Shown here one piece after another: positions 55,230-63,389 of a DNA stretch of 64,000 nucleotides. Positions within the stretch are counted from its first letter, which is position 1, and every line of letters starts with the position of its first letter. Made by a program: the position numbers and the translations under genes. Origin of the DNA: an uncultured Peptostreptococcaceae bacterium (GTDB taxonomy: Bacteria; Bacillota; Clostridia; Peptostreptococcales; Anaerovoracaceae). The stretch spans positions 186,001 through 250,000 of the forward strand of contig CAJUQR010000001.1 in NCBI GenBank assembly GCA_910588185.1, read 5' to 3'. The notes beneath the pieces are model-generated. The model searched no databases. It saw only the letters and a program-made list of their open reading frames with translations, and was not told where the DNA came from.

Positions 55230-55347
55230 TACTTGTTCATTATACAATAATATTTTAAAAATAACAATAAAAATCTATTATTTTTTTATAAAAGATGTTA
55301 TTATATATATTGGTTGTTGTCAATGATAGTTTAACCTTTCACAACTA

Positions 55348-55524
55348 AACTACCTCGACTCTTCACAATTTAATATGTCGACCTAGTTAAATGGATATAG
55401 GAACCTTGAATTGCCTCGAAGTCGAAGCCTTCAGACAATTCTAAGAACCCTGATACTCGCTTTGCTCGTATTAACAGTGCTCCTTATTATGTTGCTTTAG
55501 GAGAGCACATGTTATTCTCATTTT
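55348..55524 (+). repeat. 177-bp tandem repeat, unit 1
   Basis: Starts AACTACCTCGACTCTTCACA. It contains a diverged copy of the tRNA-Arg 5' part (TAGTTAAATGGATATA at 55384), a GAATTG...CAATTC hairpin, and an inverted anticodon-arm-like segment TGCTTTAGGAGAGCAC. Unit 2 follows at exactly 177 bases. Confidence 0.9.
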
Positions 55525-55701
55525 AACTACCTCGACTCTTCACAACTTAATATGTCTCCGTAGTTAAATGGATATAGGAACCTTGAATTGCCTCGAAGTC
55601 GAAGCCTTCGGACAATTCTAAGAACCCTGATACTCGCTTTGCTCGTATTAACAGTGCTCCTTATTATGTTGCTTTAGGAGAGCACATGTTATTCTCATTT
55701 T
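55525..55701 (+). repeat. 177-bp tandem repeat, unit 2
   Basis: Nearly identical to unit 1. Bases 55554-55576 repeat the first 23 bases of the real tRNA-Arg exactly (GTCTCCGTAGTTAAATGGAT plus ATA), then diverge. The start of a third unit at 55702 runs straight into the intact tRNA. Confidence 0.92.
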
Positions 55702-55730
55702 AACTACTTCGACTCTTCACAATTTAATAT

Positions 55731-55805
55731 GTCTCCGTAGTTAAATGGATATAACAGTGCTCTCCTAAAGCATCGTTGGCGGTTCGATTCCGCCCGGGGA
55801 TACCA
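55731..55805 (+). tRNA. tRNA-Arg (anticodon CCT)
   Basis: 75 bases with encoded CCA. Acceptor GTCTCCG / CGGGGAT (two wobble pairs), D-stem GTTA/TAAC, anticodon stem GTGCT/AGCAT with loop CTCCTAA (anticodon CCT), T-arm GGCGG-TTCGATT-CCGCC. The cloverleaf is complete, so this is a functional gene rather than a fragment. It is the only intact tRNA I find here. Confidence 0.92.
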
Positions 55806-55813
55806 ACAAAAAA

Positions 55814-55838
55814 GGACCCTCATTTATTATGAGGGTCC
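55814..55838 (-). terminator. Terminator after the VWA gene
   Basis: Stem GGACCCTCAT (55814-55823) / ATGAGGGTCC (55829-55838); on the minus strand it is followed by TTTTTTGTT. Confidence 0.92.
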
Positions 55839-55844
55839 AAAATT

Positions 55845-57221
55845 TTATCTCAATAAGTCACAGCATTCAAAAGATGAATCAATGTGATGTGCAATCACAC
55901 GAGCAATAAAGTTTCTTGTTCTGCAAATATTAGAAGGTTCTCCTTGCTCCGTATTCAAATCTTCAGGGAGTACAAACTTGACACACTTTACAAGCACATC
56001 TCGGCACATTGGGGAATCATGTGCCGGAATTGTAATAGTTTTTACACCCCTTGGATATTCGTTACCTTCATCATCTACTTCTGTAAGAACAATTCCTAAA
56101 GCTACTCTTTTATTCGGGCAAACATCTTTACTGTTAACATCTAATTGCAAAATTCTGCCCATTGATTCCATATATACATCTCCTGCAGCATATATAATGG
56201 AATCTTCGCAGCCATCTATTGCGATATTAATCGGCTCAGGACACAGTTCAGGAGTTATCACAGTTCCGCAGTTTACTTCTACAGTCGGAGCTGGGAAAGT
56301 AGCCTGATTTCCTTCATTATCGGTATATTCTATTGATTCATTAACTAATTTAACTCCAGAGTCGCCTGAAACATGCCTTATATCGAATGCAAGACTTGCT
56401 CCTTCACTTCCTGTGGTTCCAAGTGCATCAATGGTCCATCTAATATCTGTCGTACTTGTCATAGTTGCTGTTCCCTTTGTAGGAGGCAAAACATTGACAA
56501 TTTCAAAGTCTGAATTTACGACTTCATCTACTACAATATTGGTTGCTCCGGGTTTTGAAATGTTTGCTGCCAAATCAGCAAAGAGATCTTCAAGGTCATC
56601 GTCTGTAGGCGCAATAGCCACATGTGCAGATGCAGGCGGTGTTGCCCAGTCATTCAGCATTCCGACATTAATTCCGCTTGAACCTACAAGTCCTATACAA
56701 TAGATGATTATTCCCTGCGCACGAGCCGCCGCAGCCACAGGATCCGGATTCGCTCCAACAGTTGTATTACCATCTGTGAACATTACCATAACTTTAGCAT
56801 TAGTTGATGCCGGGTCAAATAATTCTATCGCTTTAGTAAAAGCGTCAGCGTGATTTGTTTCTCCGCCAGCTACAAGTGAATCTATGGCAGCATCTAAATC
56901 ATCTACAGATGTTATAAGCTGCGTATTCTTAACAGCTGTACTTGCGAAACTTACAATACCTATTCTGCTTCCCGATCCTATATTTCCATCTTGTGTTCCA
57001 TCTGTTGCTTCGTCTATAATATCAACAAATTTTTTAGCTCCTATTTTTAAATTCGTAAGCGGACTTCCCATCATACTTCCTGAGCGGTCTAAAACAAGCA
57101 CAATATCAGTAGGATTGCTGCTTATATCCGGTGACGCAGCAAGTGCTAACGTTACTCTAAGCGTACCTGAACAATCTATTTGATTTACATTTATCGTTTT
57201 ATTAGAATTTGTTAAACCCAT
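55845..57221 (-). CDS. Von Willebrand factor A domain protein
   Basis: 458 aa. Residues ~37-215 form a VWA domain with an intact MIDAS: DIVLVLDRSGSMMG (DxSxS), a Thr/Gly region GGETNHADAF, and Asp in MFTDGNTT. Residues ~220-315 look like a beta-sandwich (WTIDALGTTGSEGASLAFDI). The C-terminal ~145 residues are rich in Cys (EVNCGT, PELCPEP, CRDVLVKCVKF, SSFECCDLL) and unfamiliar to me. There is no signal peptide, sortase motif or membrane helix. It might be a spore-layer or cytoplasmic assembly protein; that is speculation. Confidence 0.85.
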   Translation of the reverse strand: MGLTNSNKTINVNQIDCSGTLRVTLALAASPDISSNPTDIVLVLDRSGSMMGSPLTNLKIGAKKFVDIIDEATDGTQDGNIGSGSRIGIVSFASTAVKNTQLITSVDDLDAAIDSLVAGGETNHADAFTKAIELFDPASTNAKVMVMFTDGNTTVGANPDPVAAAARAQGIIIYCIGLVGSSGINVGMLNDWATPPASAHVAIAPTDDDLEDLFADLAANISKPGATNIVVDEVVNSDFEIVNVLPPTKGTATMTSTTDIRWTIDALGTTGSEGASLAFDIRHVSGDSGVKLVNESIEYTDNEGNQATFPAPTVEVNCGTVITPELCPEPINIAIDGCEDSIIYAAGDVYMESMGRILQLDVNSKDVCPNKRVALGIVLTEVDDEGNEYPRGVKTITIPAHDSPMCRDVLVKCVKFVLPEDLNTEQGEPSNICRTRNFIARVIAHHIDSSFECCDLLR

Positions 57222-57350
57222 TATAATTTCCCCTTTATTATTTTAAGGCTATAAGCCCTTTTACATAGGATGAATGAGGGAACGTCTATTGTTCTAACCA
57301 AATACAATATGTTATTATATTATTAGCAATCTTATATAAAGGAGCCTCTT

Positions 57351-57917
57351 ATGAAAAGAGATAATATATTTCTTCTAAATAAAATAATCCAAACCAAATG
57401 TAAAGAGTTTAATTTTGAAAATATGAAAATGAATAATACAGACAATGTCATTTCTATTTTAAAAGAAGATTGGCATATTTTTTCAATACTCCAGCACCCT
57501 CTCGTGGCTCCGTTAGAACTTCAAACCTCTCTGACAATTGAAAAATCAAATAGTCTCAGATTACTATGCTTTCCACATCCTGTAATGATATCTTCTGATA
57601 CCCTACCTCAGTTTATTCGCTTGTGTAATGAAGCCAACAGCCAGCTTTATGCAGGTACAGCTCTTGGAAGGTTTTGGTGTGACGAAGTTCATCACGATTT
57701 CGTATATGAAGTAATTCTAAAAGAAGATATAATAGAAAGCTGTCCTGAAGAAATCTCAAAGCAGTTATTCGATGTTCCATATTATCATTTTAAAGACCTG
57801 CATATTCCTCTCACCATGTTGGCAAATAGGACATGGAAATCTGATGTCGCAATAAAATATTTACAAGAATTGAGAAAAAACGGATATGTAGATAATTCAA
57901 ATTATGGCCTTTGGTAA
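57351..57917 (+). CDS. YbjN-like fold hypothetical protein
   Basis: 188-aa soluble protein. The middle (LPQFIRLCNEANSQLYAGTA, FVYEVILKEDIIE) resembles the YbjN/type III secretion chaperone-like fold, in which N...A pairs and a following helix are conserved. Function is unknown; similarity is by eye and tentative. A strong AAAGGAG ribosome site precedes it. The nitroreductase gene follows 27 bases later, so the two are probably co-transcribed. Confidence 0.6.
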   Translation: MKRDNIFLLNKIIQTKCKEFNFENMKMNNTDNVISILKEDWHIFSILQHPLVAPLELQTSLTIEKSNSLRLLCFPHPVMISSDTLPQFIRLCNEANSQLYAGTALGRFWCDEVHHDFVYEVILKEDIIESCPEEISKQLFDVPYYHFKDLHIPLTMLANRTWKSDVAIKYLQELRKNGYVDNSNYGLW

Positions 57918-57944
57918 TAATGGAAAATAAAAGGAGGTTCGGTT

Positions 57945-58610
57945 ATGACAATAAAAGAGACAATAAAAGAAAGGCATACGGTTCGAAAATATAAAAATAT
58001 TCCCATCTCTTCAAATCTTATTGAATTACTCAATAAGAGAATAGCGAAGAATAATGAGGTATATGGTCTTAATATGGTTTTAGTAACCGAAAATTCTGAC
58101 GGAATAAACGGTATTGCAAAATTGGTCTTAGCAAAAGGTGTAAATAACTATATAGTATTAGCAGGCACAGACTCTCCTGCTTTGGATGAAAACTTAGGTT
58201 ACTGCGGAGCAGATATAATCCTATATGCACAAACCTTAGGTTTAAACACTTGGTGGGTTGGCGGTATGTTTAACGCAAAAGGCGCCAAGAAAAACATACA
58301 AGAATCTAACGTTAAAATTAACGGTATCATTGCCGTCGGCTATGGTCAAACTCAAGGAGCTCAACACAAATCCAAATCAGCCGCGGAAATCAGCCAGTAT
58401 AACGGCATAGCTCCTCAATGGTTTATCGACGGCGTTGATGCATTGCTGTATGCTCCAACTGCCTTAAACAAACAAGCATATATGGTTAAAGGCGTAGGCA
58501 ACAAAGTTTCCATTACTTGTAACAATGGCCGTTTTTCCGGAATTGATTTAGGCATAGGCAAATATCACTTTGAGGTTGGTGCAGGCAAGGAGAATTTTGA
58601 ATGGGAATAA
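57945..58610 (+). CDS. Nitroreductase-family flavoprotein
   Basis: 221-aa protein of the nitroreductase superfamily. The N-terminal IKERHTVRKYKNIPIS carries the FMN-phosphate Arg cluster; GYCGADIILYAQTLGLNTWW near residue 85 and IAVGYGQTQ near 127 fit the short TM1586-like branch, in which two half-domains are in one chain (GIAPQWFIDGVDALLYAPTA). It probably binds FMN and reduces unknown acceptors. No terminator is clear behind it. Confidence 0.85.
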   Translation: MTIKETIKERHTVRKYKNIPISSNLIELLNKRIAKNNEVYGLNMVLVTENSDGINGIAKLVLAKGVNNYIVLAGTDSPALDENLGYCGADIILYAQTLGLNTWWVGGMFNAKGAKKNIQESNVKINGIIAVGYGQTQGAQHKSKSAAEISQYNGIAPQWFIDGVDALLYAPTALNKQAYMVKGVGNKVSITCNNGRFSGIDLGIGKYHFEVGAGKENFEWE

Positions 58611-59224
58611 TTATATTTAAATAAGTTTGTTAATTCACCTTTCTGCAATCATGCCAAAAATTGACGATTTCAGGTTAATCCCTTTTCTTTTCTAAAATAT
58701 AGTAAAATAAAAATTGATTCATTATACATCGAACAGGCAAAAAACACCAATTATTCTATCAAGCTATATCTTTATAGAACATACATAATAAATATAAAAC
58801 AAATAAATTGTATGATACAGTCATAATTTTTAACTTAAACTTCACAGTTTTGTATGAATTTTGTAAAGGGAGTATATAAAAAATATCGACTTATTTAGCA
58901 CTTAAAGATGTAAAAACCCTAACTAATAACCACTGATATTAAAATATGTATGAAGTAAATCATACATATTACACTAGTTTAGTTTTTTGGTCGGGATGAC
59001 AACAAGGAGCTTGCTCCTCTCCTGTGTTACTTCTTGGTCACTTCGCTGTCCTGGTTTGCACTCCGGCTAAAACCAAGCAAATCAAGCGGGATTGTTCTCC
59101 TGCCTTTCAGGTTCGAATTTTCACGATTCTAATCAAAAAAAGAAAAATGTCCTCTTTTGAGGACATTTTCCTTTTTTGAAAGTAGTGACCTACTTTGATA
59201 CGAAATGCACACCCCACAGATAAA
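58611..59224. other. Gene-free junction between core chromosome and island
   Basis: 58611-58980 is AT-rich and holds a perfect 11-base inverted repeat, AATATGTATGA (58943-58953) / TCATACATATT (58960-58970). 58988-59130 abruptly becomes GC-richer. TGGTCGGGATGACA there is the reverse complement of a tRNA-like 3' end (TGTCATCCCGACCA), and CAGGTTCGAAT near 59108 resembles a T-arm. No full tRNA can be folded. I see no gene. Confidence 0.5.
59144..59169 (+). terminator. Orphan terminator hairpin
   Basis: Stem AAAATGTCCTC (59144-59154) / GAGGACATTTT (59159-59169) with loop TTTT and a following CC-TTTTTT. No recognised gene ends before it, so it may end an unrecognised transcript from 58988 onward. 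Confidence 0.75.
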
Positions 59225-59271
59225 TCGTTAAAATATGTACCTTTCGTCAAAAAGTCTACATTTCGTTAAAA
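59225..59271 (+). repeat. Three 19-bp-spaced iterons
   Basis: TCGTTAAAA (59225), TCGTCAAAA (59244) and TCGTTAAAA (59263) are exactly 19 bases apart, with partly conserved spacers (TGTAC/TCTAC). Iterons like these are typical of recombinase arm sites or replication/transfer proteins at the ends of mobile elements. 59272-59648 then holds GC-rich sequence with an AAAAAGCCC/GGGC hairpin and no gene I can support. Confidence 0.6.
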
Positions 59272-59648
59272 GGTGCAACGCTCATTATGTGTAAACAAGC
59301 AAACACCCGCTCCCTCAGGCGGCATCTATGTTCCTACCGTATTGGATACAAAGAAAAAGCCCTTCTCCGGCACAGAAATACCGAAAAAGGGCATAAAGCA
59401 AGGGCTTTCGAGGTCAATCGCCAACTTCGGAAGCCCGTATTTGCTTTATGGAATTGCGACCTGCCGATCGGCTACACGATAGGGTGTCAGCCTTGCGGTG
59501 TAATAAAAATTGAATAATTAAAAGGTGGGGCAAAAATAAAAGGTTCTTCTATCACGGCATAAAAATCGCTGCGTTACCGCAGCATTTTTTGAAAAGCTAT
59601 TGCAATTTTGCAGCGGATATGCTATAATGATTTTAGAGGTGGATTAGC

Positions 59649-59993
59649 ATGAACAACATCGGAAACTATTTAAAGGAAGCACGGAACAAATGCCGCCTGA
59701 GTCTCAAGGATGTACATGACCGTTGTGGTGTGACAGATTCTAAACTCAGCAGGATGGAACGAGGGGAAGGAAAGCCCCTTGATCCTGCCGAATTAAAAAA
59801 GCTGGCGCAGTTATACGGAATTGGTGTTGTTCCGATTTATATTATGGCAGGTTATTTGGACGAAAGCGACCTATCAGATTATCAGCTTGTTTTCAGAAAC
59901 GCTGACCTTCTGGATGAGGAAGAAAAGCAAAGCGTTCAGACGCAAATTGACTTGCTCACTAAAGGAAGGCAGGTATGCAACAATGATTTTTAG
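59649..59993 (+). CDS. XRE-family helix-turn-helix regulator
   Basis: 114-aa protein. Residues 5-60 form an HTH_3 domain (YLKEARNKCRLSLKDVHDRC, GVTDSKLSRMERGEG), followed by an acidic helical tail. It overlaps the methyltransferase gene by 11 bases and has an AGAGGTGG ribosome site. It resembles controller proteins of restriction-modification systems, which set methylase and nuclease levels. A TATAAT (59621-59626) lies upstream. Confidence 0.88.
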   Translation: MNNIGNYLKEARNKCRLSLKDVHDRCGVTDSKLSRMERGEGKPLDPAELKKLAQLYGIGVVPIYIMAGYLDESDLSDYQLVFRNADLLDEEEKQSVQTQIDLLTKGRQVCNNDF

Positions 59994-61035
59994 ACTTGGA
60001 GAGCTTTTCTGCGGTCCCGGCGGTCTGGCTTGGGGTGCCACTCATGCAGATATAGGAAATCCCGATTTTAAGATTACCCATGCATGGGCAAATGACTACG
60101 ATGAGAACACTTGTAAGACTTATCGCCGCAATATCTGTCCAGGTACCCCAGAGACGGTTTATCACGCTGATATTAGAAAGTTTGATCTTACAAAACTAAC
60201 TCCTATTGATGCTTTCGCATTCGGCTTCCCCTGCAATGATTTCAGTGTTGTTGGAGAGCAGAAAGGCATTGACGGAGTCTATGGTCCTTTGTATTCTTAT
60301 GGTGTCAAGGTACTGAAAATGTACAGACCACAGTGGTTTTTAGCAGAGAATGTAGGAGGACTCCGCAACGCAAATGACGGAAAAGCCTTTACTATGATTC
60401 TTGATGCAATGAGAGCCGCAGGCTACAAACTTTATCCGAATCTTTATAAATTCGAAACTTACGGTGTGCCGCAGGCCCGCCACAGGATTATCATCGTTGG
60501 AATCCGTGATGATTTGGATTTAGAATTTAAAATCCCGTCCAATGCTCCGTATGCCAATGTGGATAACACCTGCAGAACTGCTATTGAAGTACCGCCTATT
60601 CCCACTAATGCGCCAAACAACGAACGCACTGCTCAGTCAGCTACTGTAGTGGAGAGACTCAAGTACATCAAACCCGGTCAAAATGCATTTACTGCTGACC
60701 TGCCGGAGGAACTTATGCTCCATGTTAAGGGCGCAAAAATCAGCCAAATATACAAGCGGCTCGATCCCGAAAAGCCTGCCTACACCGTAACAGGAAGCGG
60801 CGGCGGCGGAACTCATATCTATCACTGGAGTGAGCCTCGTGCTCTGACTAACCGTGAACGTGCAAGACTGCAAACCTTCCCAGATGATTACATTTTTGAA
60901 GGTAACAAGGAAAGTGTGCGCAAGCAGATTGGTATGGCTGTTCCGTGCCAAGGAGCCAAAATCATCTTTGAAGCAATCCTCAAAACATTTGCAGGCATTC
61001 CCTATGAATCAATGGAAGCCAACATTGAAGAATAA
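59983..61035 (+). CDS. DNA (cytosine-5) methyltransferase
   Basis: 350-aa C5-cytosine methyltransferase. I start at the ATG at 59983 (MIFRLGELFCGPGG). The longer frame to 59821 lies inside the XRE gene and has no family similarity. Motif I is FCGPGGLAWGA. Motif IV is FPCNDFSVVGEQKG (catalytic Cys; Asn replaces the usual Gln). Motif VI is AENVGG, motif VIII QARHRIIIVG, motif IX LTNRERARLQTFPDDY. Motif X reads IGMAVPCQGAK where IGNAVP is usual. It protects DNA from the nuclease encoded nearby and has a partner Vsr at 63390. Confidence 0.94.
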   Translation: MIFRLGELFCGPGGLAWGATHADIGNPDFKITHAWANDYDENTCKTYRRNICPGTPETVYHADIRKFDLTKLTPIDAFAFGFPCNDFSVVGEQKGIDGVYGPLYSYGVKVLKMYRPQWFLAENVGGLRNANDGKAFTMILDAMRAAGYKLYPNLYKFETYGVPQARHRIIIVGIRDDLDLEFKIPSNAPYANVDNTCRTAIEVPPIPTNAPNNERTAQSATVVERLKYIKPGQNAFTADLPEELMLHVKGAKISQIYKRLDPEKPAYTVTGSGGGGTHIYHWSEPRALTNRERARLQTFPDDYIFEGNKESVRKQIGMAVPCQGAKIIFEAILKTFAGIPYESMEANIEE

Positions 61036-61042
61036 AGTATGC

Positions 61043-61072
61043 AAGCCGTCGAGATTTCTATCTCGGCGGCTT
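61043..61072. terminator. Terminator between methyltransferase and HEAT-like gene
   Basis: Stem AAGCCGTCGAGAT (61043-61055) / ATCTCGGCGGCTT (61060-61072), one T-G pair, loop TTCT, followed by TATTCG; it lies between convergent genes. Confidence 0.88.
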
Positions 61073-61530
61073 TATTCGTGTTGAGATAAACTGGAAGTTA
61101 TCAGGAACTGTTCTGTTTCTGCAATATCTTTTTCAATTAACGGGCGCATACTGTCCTTGTACTTGGATAAATCGGCATTTTGTAAGCCCGACAGTATCTT
61201 TGGAATGTACTGCGGCTTTGCCAAACCGATTTGGGCGAGCGCCTTTATGCACTGCCTTGCAGTAACCGGTTTTTCATCTGTGATATGCGTGAGATAATCG
61301 GCTATAACGGAATCAAAATGGTTTTCATTATCCCACTGAGCATTTGCCGCAAGAATATACAATACTCGATTTCTTACCAAGGACTTTGGATGGTTAAGCA
61401 ACGATGCAAAGTCATCAAAATATGTATACCATTCATCTGTTTCCTGACTTTCGGATATGATTTTATCAGCAAAGGCGCAAGCAAATTTATCATTCTTTGA
61501 TGTCAGCTTTGTTATAATGTCTTCTCGCAT
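61072..61530 (-). CDS. HEAT-repeat-like hypothetical protein
   Basis: 152 aa from the ATG at 61530 (MREDIITKLTSKND). A longer frame would begin with a GTG inside the GAGGTGG ribosome site, so I reject it. The protein is all-helical with repeats of the HEAT type (FASLLNHPKSLVRNRVLYIL, KPVTARQCIKALAQIGLAK). It resembles SufBD/HEAT-like proteins found with mobile genes. It may be an adaptor in the restriction locus; no catalytic motif is visible. Confidence 0.75.
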   Translation of the reverse strand: MREDIITKLTSKNDKFACAFADKIISESQETDEWYTYFDDFASLLNHPKSLVRNRVLYILAANAQWDNENHFDSVIADYLTHITDEKPVTARQCIKALAQIGLAKPQYIPKILSGLQNADLSKYKDSMRPLIEKDIAETEQFLITSSLSQHE

Positions 61531-61569
61531 CAGAACCACCTCTAAATTTCGATTTATCTAACACATTTT

Positions 61570-62526
61570 TTATTCCTGTGAGAAATCCATGTAAAATGTT
61601 TCCTCATCAAGTTTAACGAATTTTACATCCGTTCTGCCATAACAGTCAAGATCTTCTCTTGTAACATAGGCACCATTTGACAAACCAAGCCTGTTGCGGA
61701 AATATTCACCGAGATCACTATTGCGAACAGGCGTAGTAATGGCCTTATTGTTTTGCTGTTCCACTCGCAGGGTCAACTGATGGCGGTCATCCGTTATGGC
61801 AGTAAAGTGACGCTTTTCCAACGGGAAAAATCCGCTTTTTGCTATCCTGCTCGGCAGAGGTATATACGCTTGATTTGGTTCCCGGCCTTTTCGCTGTCCC
61901 CAATTTAAGCCAGAGCGTGTGCCTGGTTCACCAGATTTAGTGACAAGACTCAAAGTAACTGAATCGAGATCATCAAGTTCATTGACAAGGTTGCATTCCA
62001 AATCGAGAACCGGATGCGTTGGACGCAGTATTATGTATTCTTCAATTTCTGCATGATTGCAATAAACTGTTCGAGGAATAACCGACTCGTAATAGTGCAT
62101 GGCTTCCTCAGGATCGCAGGCATCCATGAGTTCATTGCGATGTCTGCCAACAAAAGAACTCTGCACAAAATTGGCTGAACCCATAAACGCAGAAACAGGC
62201 TGCCCGCCTTTGCACCAAATGAACAGATTTGCGTGTTCTGCTGGTTTATCTATTACATAGCTGCACTTCATTGATGCTATCTCGTGTGGAAGCTCAGATG
62301 TCACAAGGCTTTGAAAGCCTTCATGAACGCTTACGCTCAAATTATCAAAGGGAACCATGCCAACGATTAGGTTGATTTTTATTGGCACTGCTGTTTTGTG
62401 GTATATATTTTTCATATACCATGACAGCATATTTGGGGTGGCGTATGCCGAGAGAATATACAGTTCGTCCACTTCACTCTGGAGGGGATCGAATAATATT
62501 TTTTGAGTAGAATCATTTTGAAGCAT
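61570..62526 (-). CDS. NgoFVII-family PLD-type restriction endonuclease
   Basis: 318 aa from the ATG at 62526 (MLQNDSTQ); an upstream GTG lies in the GGAGGTGA ribosome site. The phospholipase-D-like motif is HANLFIWCKGG near residue 100, then FMGSANFVQSSF near 116, the His-Lys-Asn pattern of PLD-family nucleases such as NgoFVII and BfiI. The C-terminal half (GLNWGQRKGREPNQAYIPLP) is typical of the NgoFVII family and likely reads the target. With the C5 methyltransferase it forms a type II restriction-modification pair. Confidence 0.88.
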   Translation of the reverse strand: MLQNDSTQKILFDPLQSEVDELYILSAYATPNMLSWYMKNIYHKTAVPIKINLIVGMVPFDNLSVSVHEGFQSLVTSELPHEIASMKCSYVIDKPAEHANLFIWCKGGQPVSAFMGSANFVQSSFVGRHRNELMDACDPEEAMHYYESVIPRTVYCNHAEIEEYIILRPTHPVLDLECNLVNELDDLDSVTLSLVTKSGEPGTRSGLNWGQRKGREPNQAYIPLPSRIAKSGFFPLEKRHFTAITDDRHQLTLRVEQQNNKAITTPVRNSDLGEYFRNRLGLSNGAYVTREDLDCYGRTDVKFVKLDEETFYMDFSQE

Positions 62527-62544
62527 TACGCTCACCTCCACAAA

Positions 62545-63366
62545 TCAGCTAAACAAAGATTTGAACCATGAGCCAAACCTCTTAAATACATTTTCTTTTG
62601 TGCTTTCTAAATTTTCACATACTGACGGTGAAATAGATTCAGACTTTTGCTTTTCTTCCTTCTTAGGTGTCAGCCTGCCGACAATTTCACGAGTTGTCTC
62701 ACCTGTATACGGATTTTTATAGTTGTCAGTAAGTGACCGCTCCGGCGGAGCTACCAGCAAATATTCCACCAGGTGATTTAGGTGCTTATATAAATCCTTA
62801 AATCGAATTCCATAGTTATCGGCCTGCAGATGTGTCTGTGTTCCAGGCAGAACAGTTCCTTTTCTAAGGACAACAGTTGTTGGAACACTTTCTTTTAATT
62901 TCGCAAGGGACACTGCTCCTTGATAGCTTACTTTGCCTGTCGGTTGATCAGTGCTGCGATTCCAATCGACAGTGAACATGACAAACAAATGAGAAAGGTT
63001 GTTATCCCTCTGCCGGAAGTTCAATTTGTTCCATTCAATAAGCATCCAGCGGCCGCCGGAACGAGTGCCTTTAACATCGATGCGCCATCCGTTGATCTCT
63101 GCATCCTGGTCATCCCATTGACCGCGCGGATAATAGTTGAAGTCCAATGGCACGTCTATGCTGTAGTTTTCTTTCATCATCTTACTGAAAGCAACCTCTG
63201 CTATTTTCCCTATGAGGTTGTCGCGGGCAATTTCCTTCTCGGATCGTGCCTTTGTCGTGTGCTGTCCGAACTCAATAGCCTGCTGTGATGCGGCACTGAT
63301 CTGAGAAAACTCGCGGCACTTATTTATTTCAGCATCCGTCAGAATAATATTGAACACATCTACCAC
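62545..63366 (-). CDS. PD-(D/E)XK-like nuclease-fold protein
   Basis: 273 aa. GKIAEVAFSKMM near residue 53 and AEINGWRIDVKGTRSGGRWM near 90 give a Glu, an Asp and the D-x-K core expected of PD-(D/E)XK nucleases. The C-terminal ~50 residues are Lys/Ser-rich and end in FKRFGSWFKSLFS. It starts 23 bases after vsr and ends 18 before the NgoFVII-type gene, so it is part of the defence operon. It could be a second nuclease or accessory subunit; nuclease activity is inferred. Confidence 0.75.
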   Translation of the reverse strand: MVDVFNIILTDAEINKCREFSQISAASQQAIEFGQHTTKARSEKEIARDNLIGKIAEVAFSKMMKENYSIDVPLDFNYYPRGQWDDQDAEINGWRIDVKGTRSGGRWMLIEWNKLNFRQRDNNLSHLFVMFTVDWNRSTDQPTGKVSYQGAVSLAKLKESVPTTVVLRKGTVLPGTQTHLQADNYGIRFKDLYKHLNHLVEYLLVAPPERSLTDNYKNPYTGETTREIVGRLTPKKEEKQKSESISPSVCENLESTKENVFKRFGSWFKSLFS

Positions 63367-63389
63367 AGCAGATCACAACCTTTCAATAA

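Noticed and set aside
55348..55730. Additional tRNA genes upstream of tRNA-Arg
   Set aside because: Only the first 23 bases of the tRNA are repeated; no acceptor or T-arm follows, so they cannot fold as tRNAs.
58988..59130. A complete tRNA or tmRNA gene at the island junction
   Set aside because: Short tRNA-like words occur in opposite orientations, but no acceptor, D-arm and anticodon arm can be assembled.
59273..59517. Two overlapping plus-strand frames of 69 and 76 codons in the island's left end
   Set aside because: Different frames over one hairpin-rich stretch, no ribosome site, no family resemblance. Treated as non-coding mobile-element sequence.
59821..59982. N-terminal extension of the cytosine methyltransferase
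   Set aside because: It lies entirely inside the XRE gene in another frame, and the family's conserved start (GELFCGPGG) follows immediately after the ATG at 59983.
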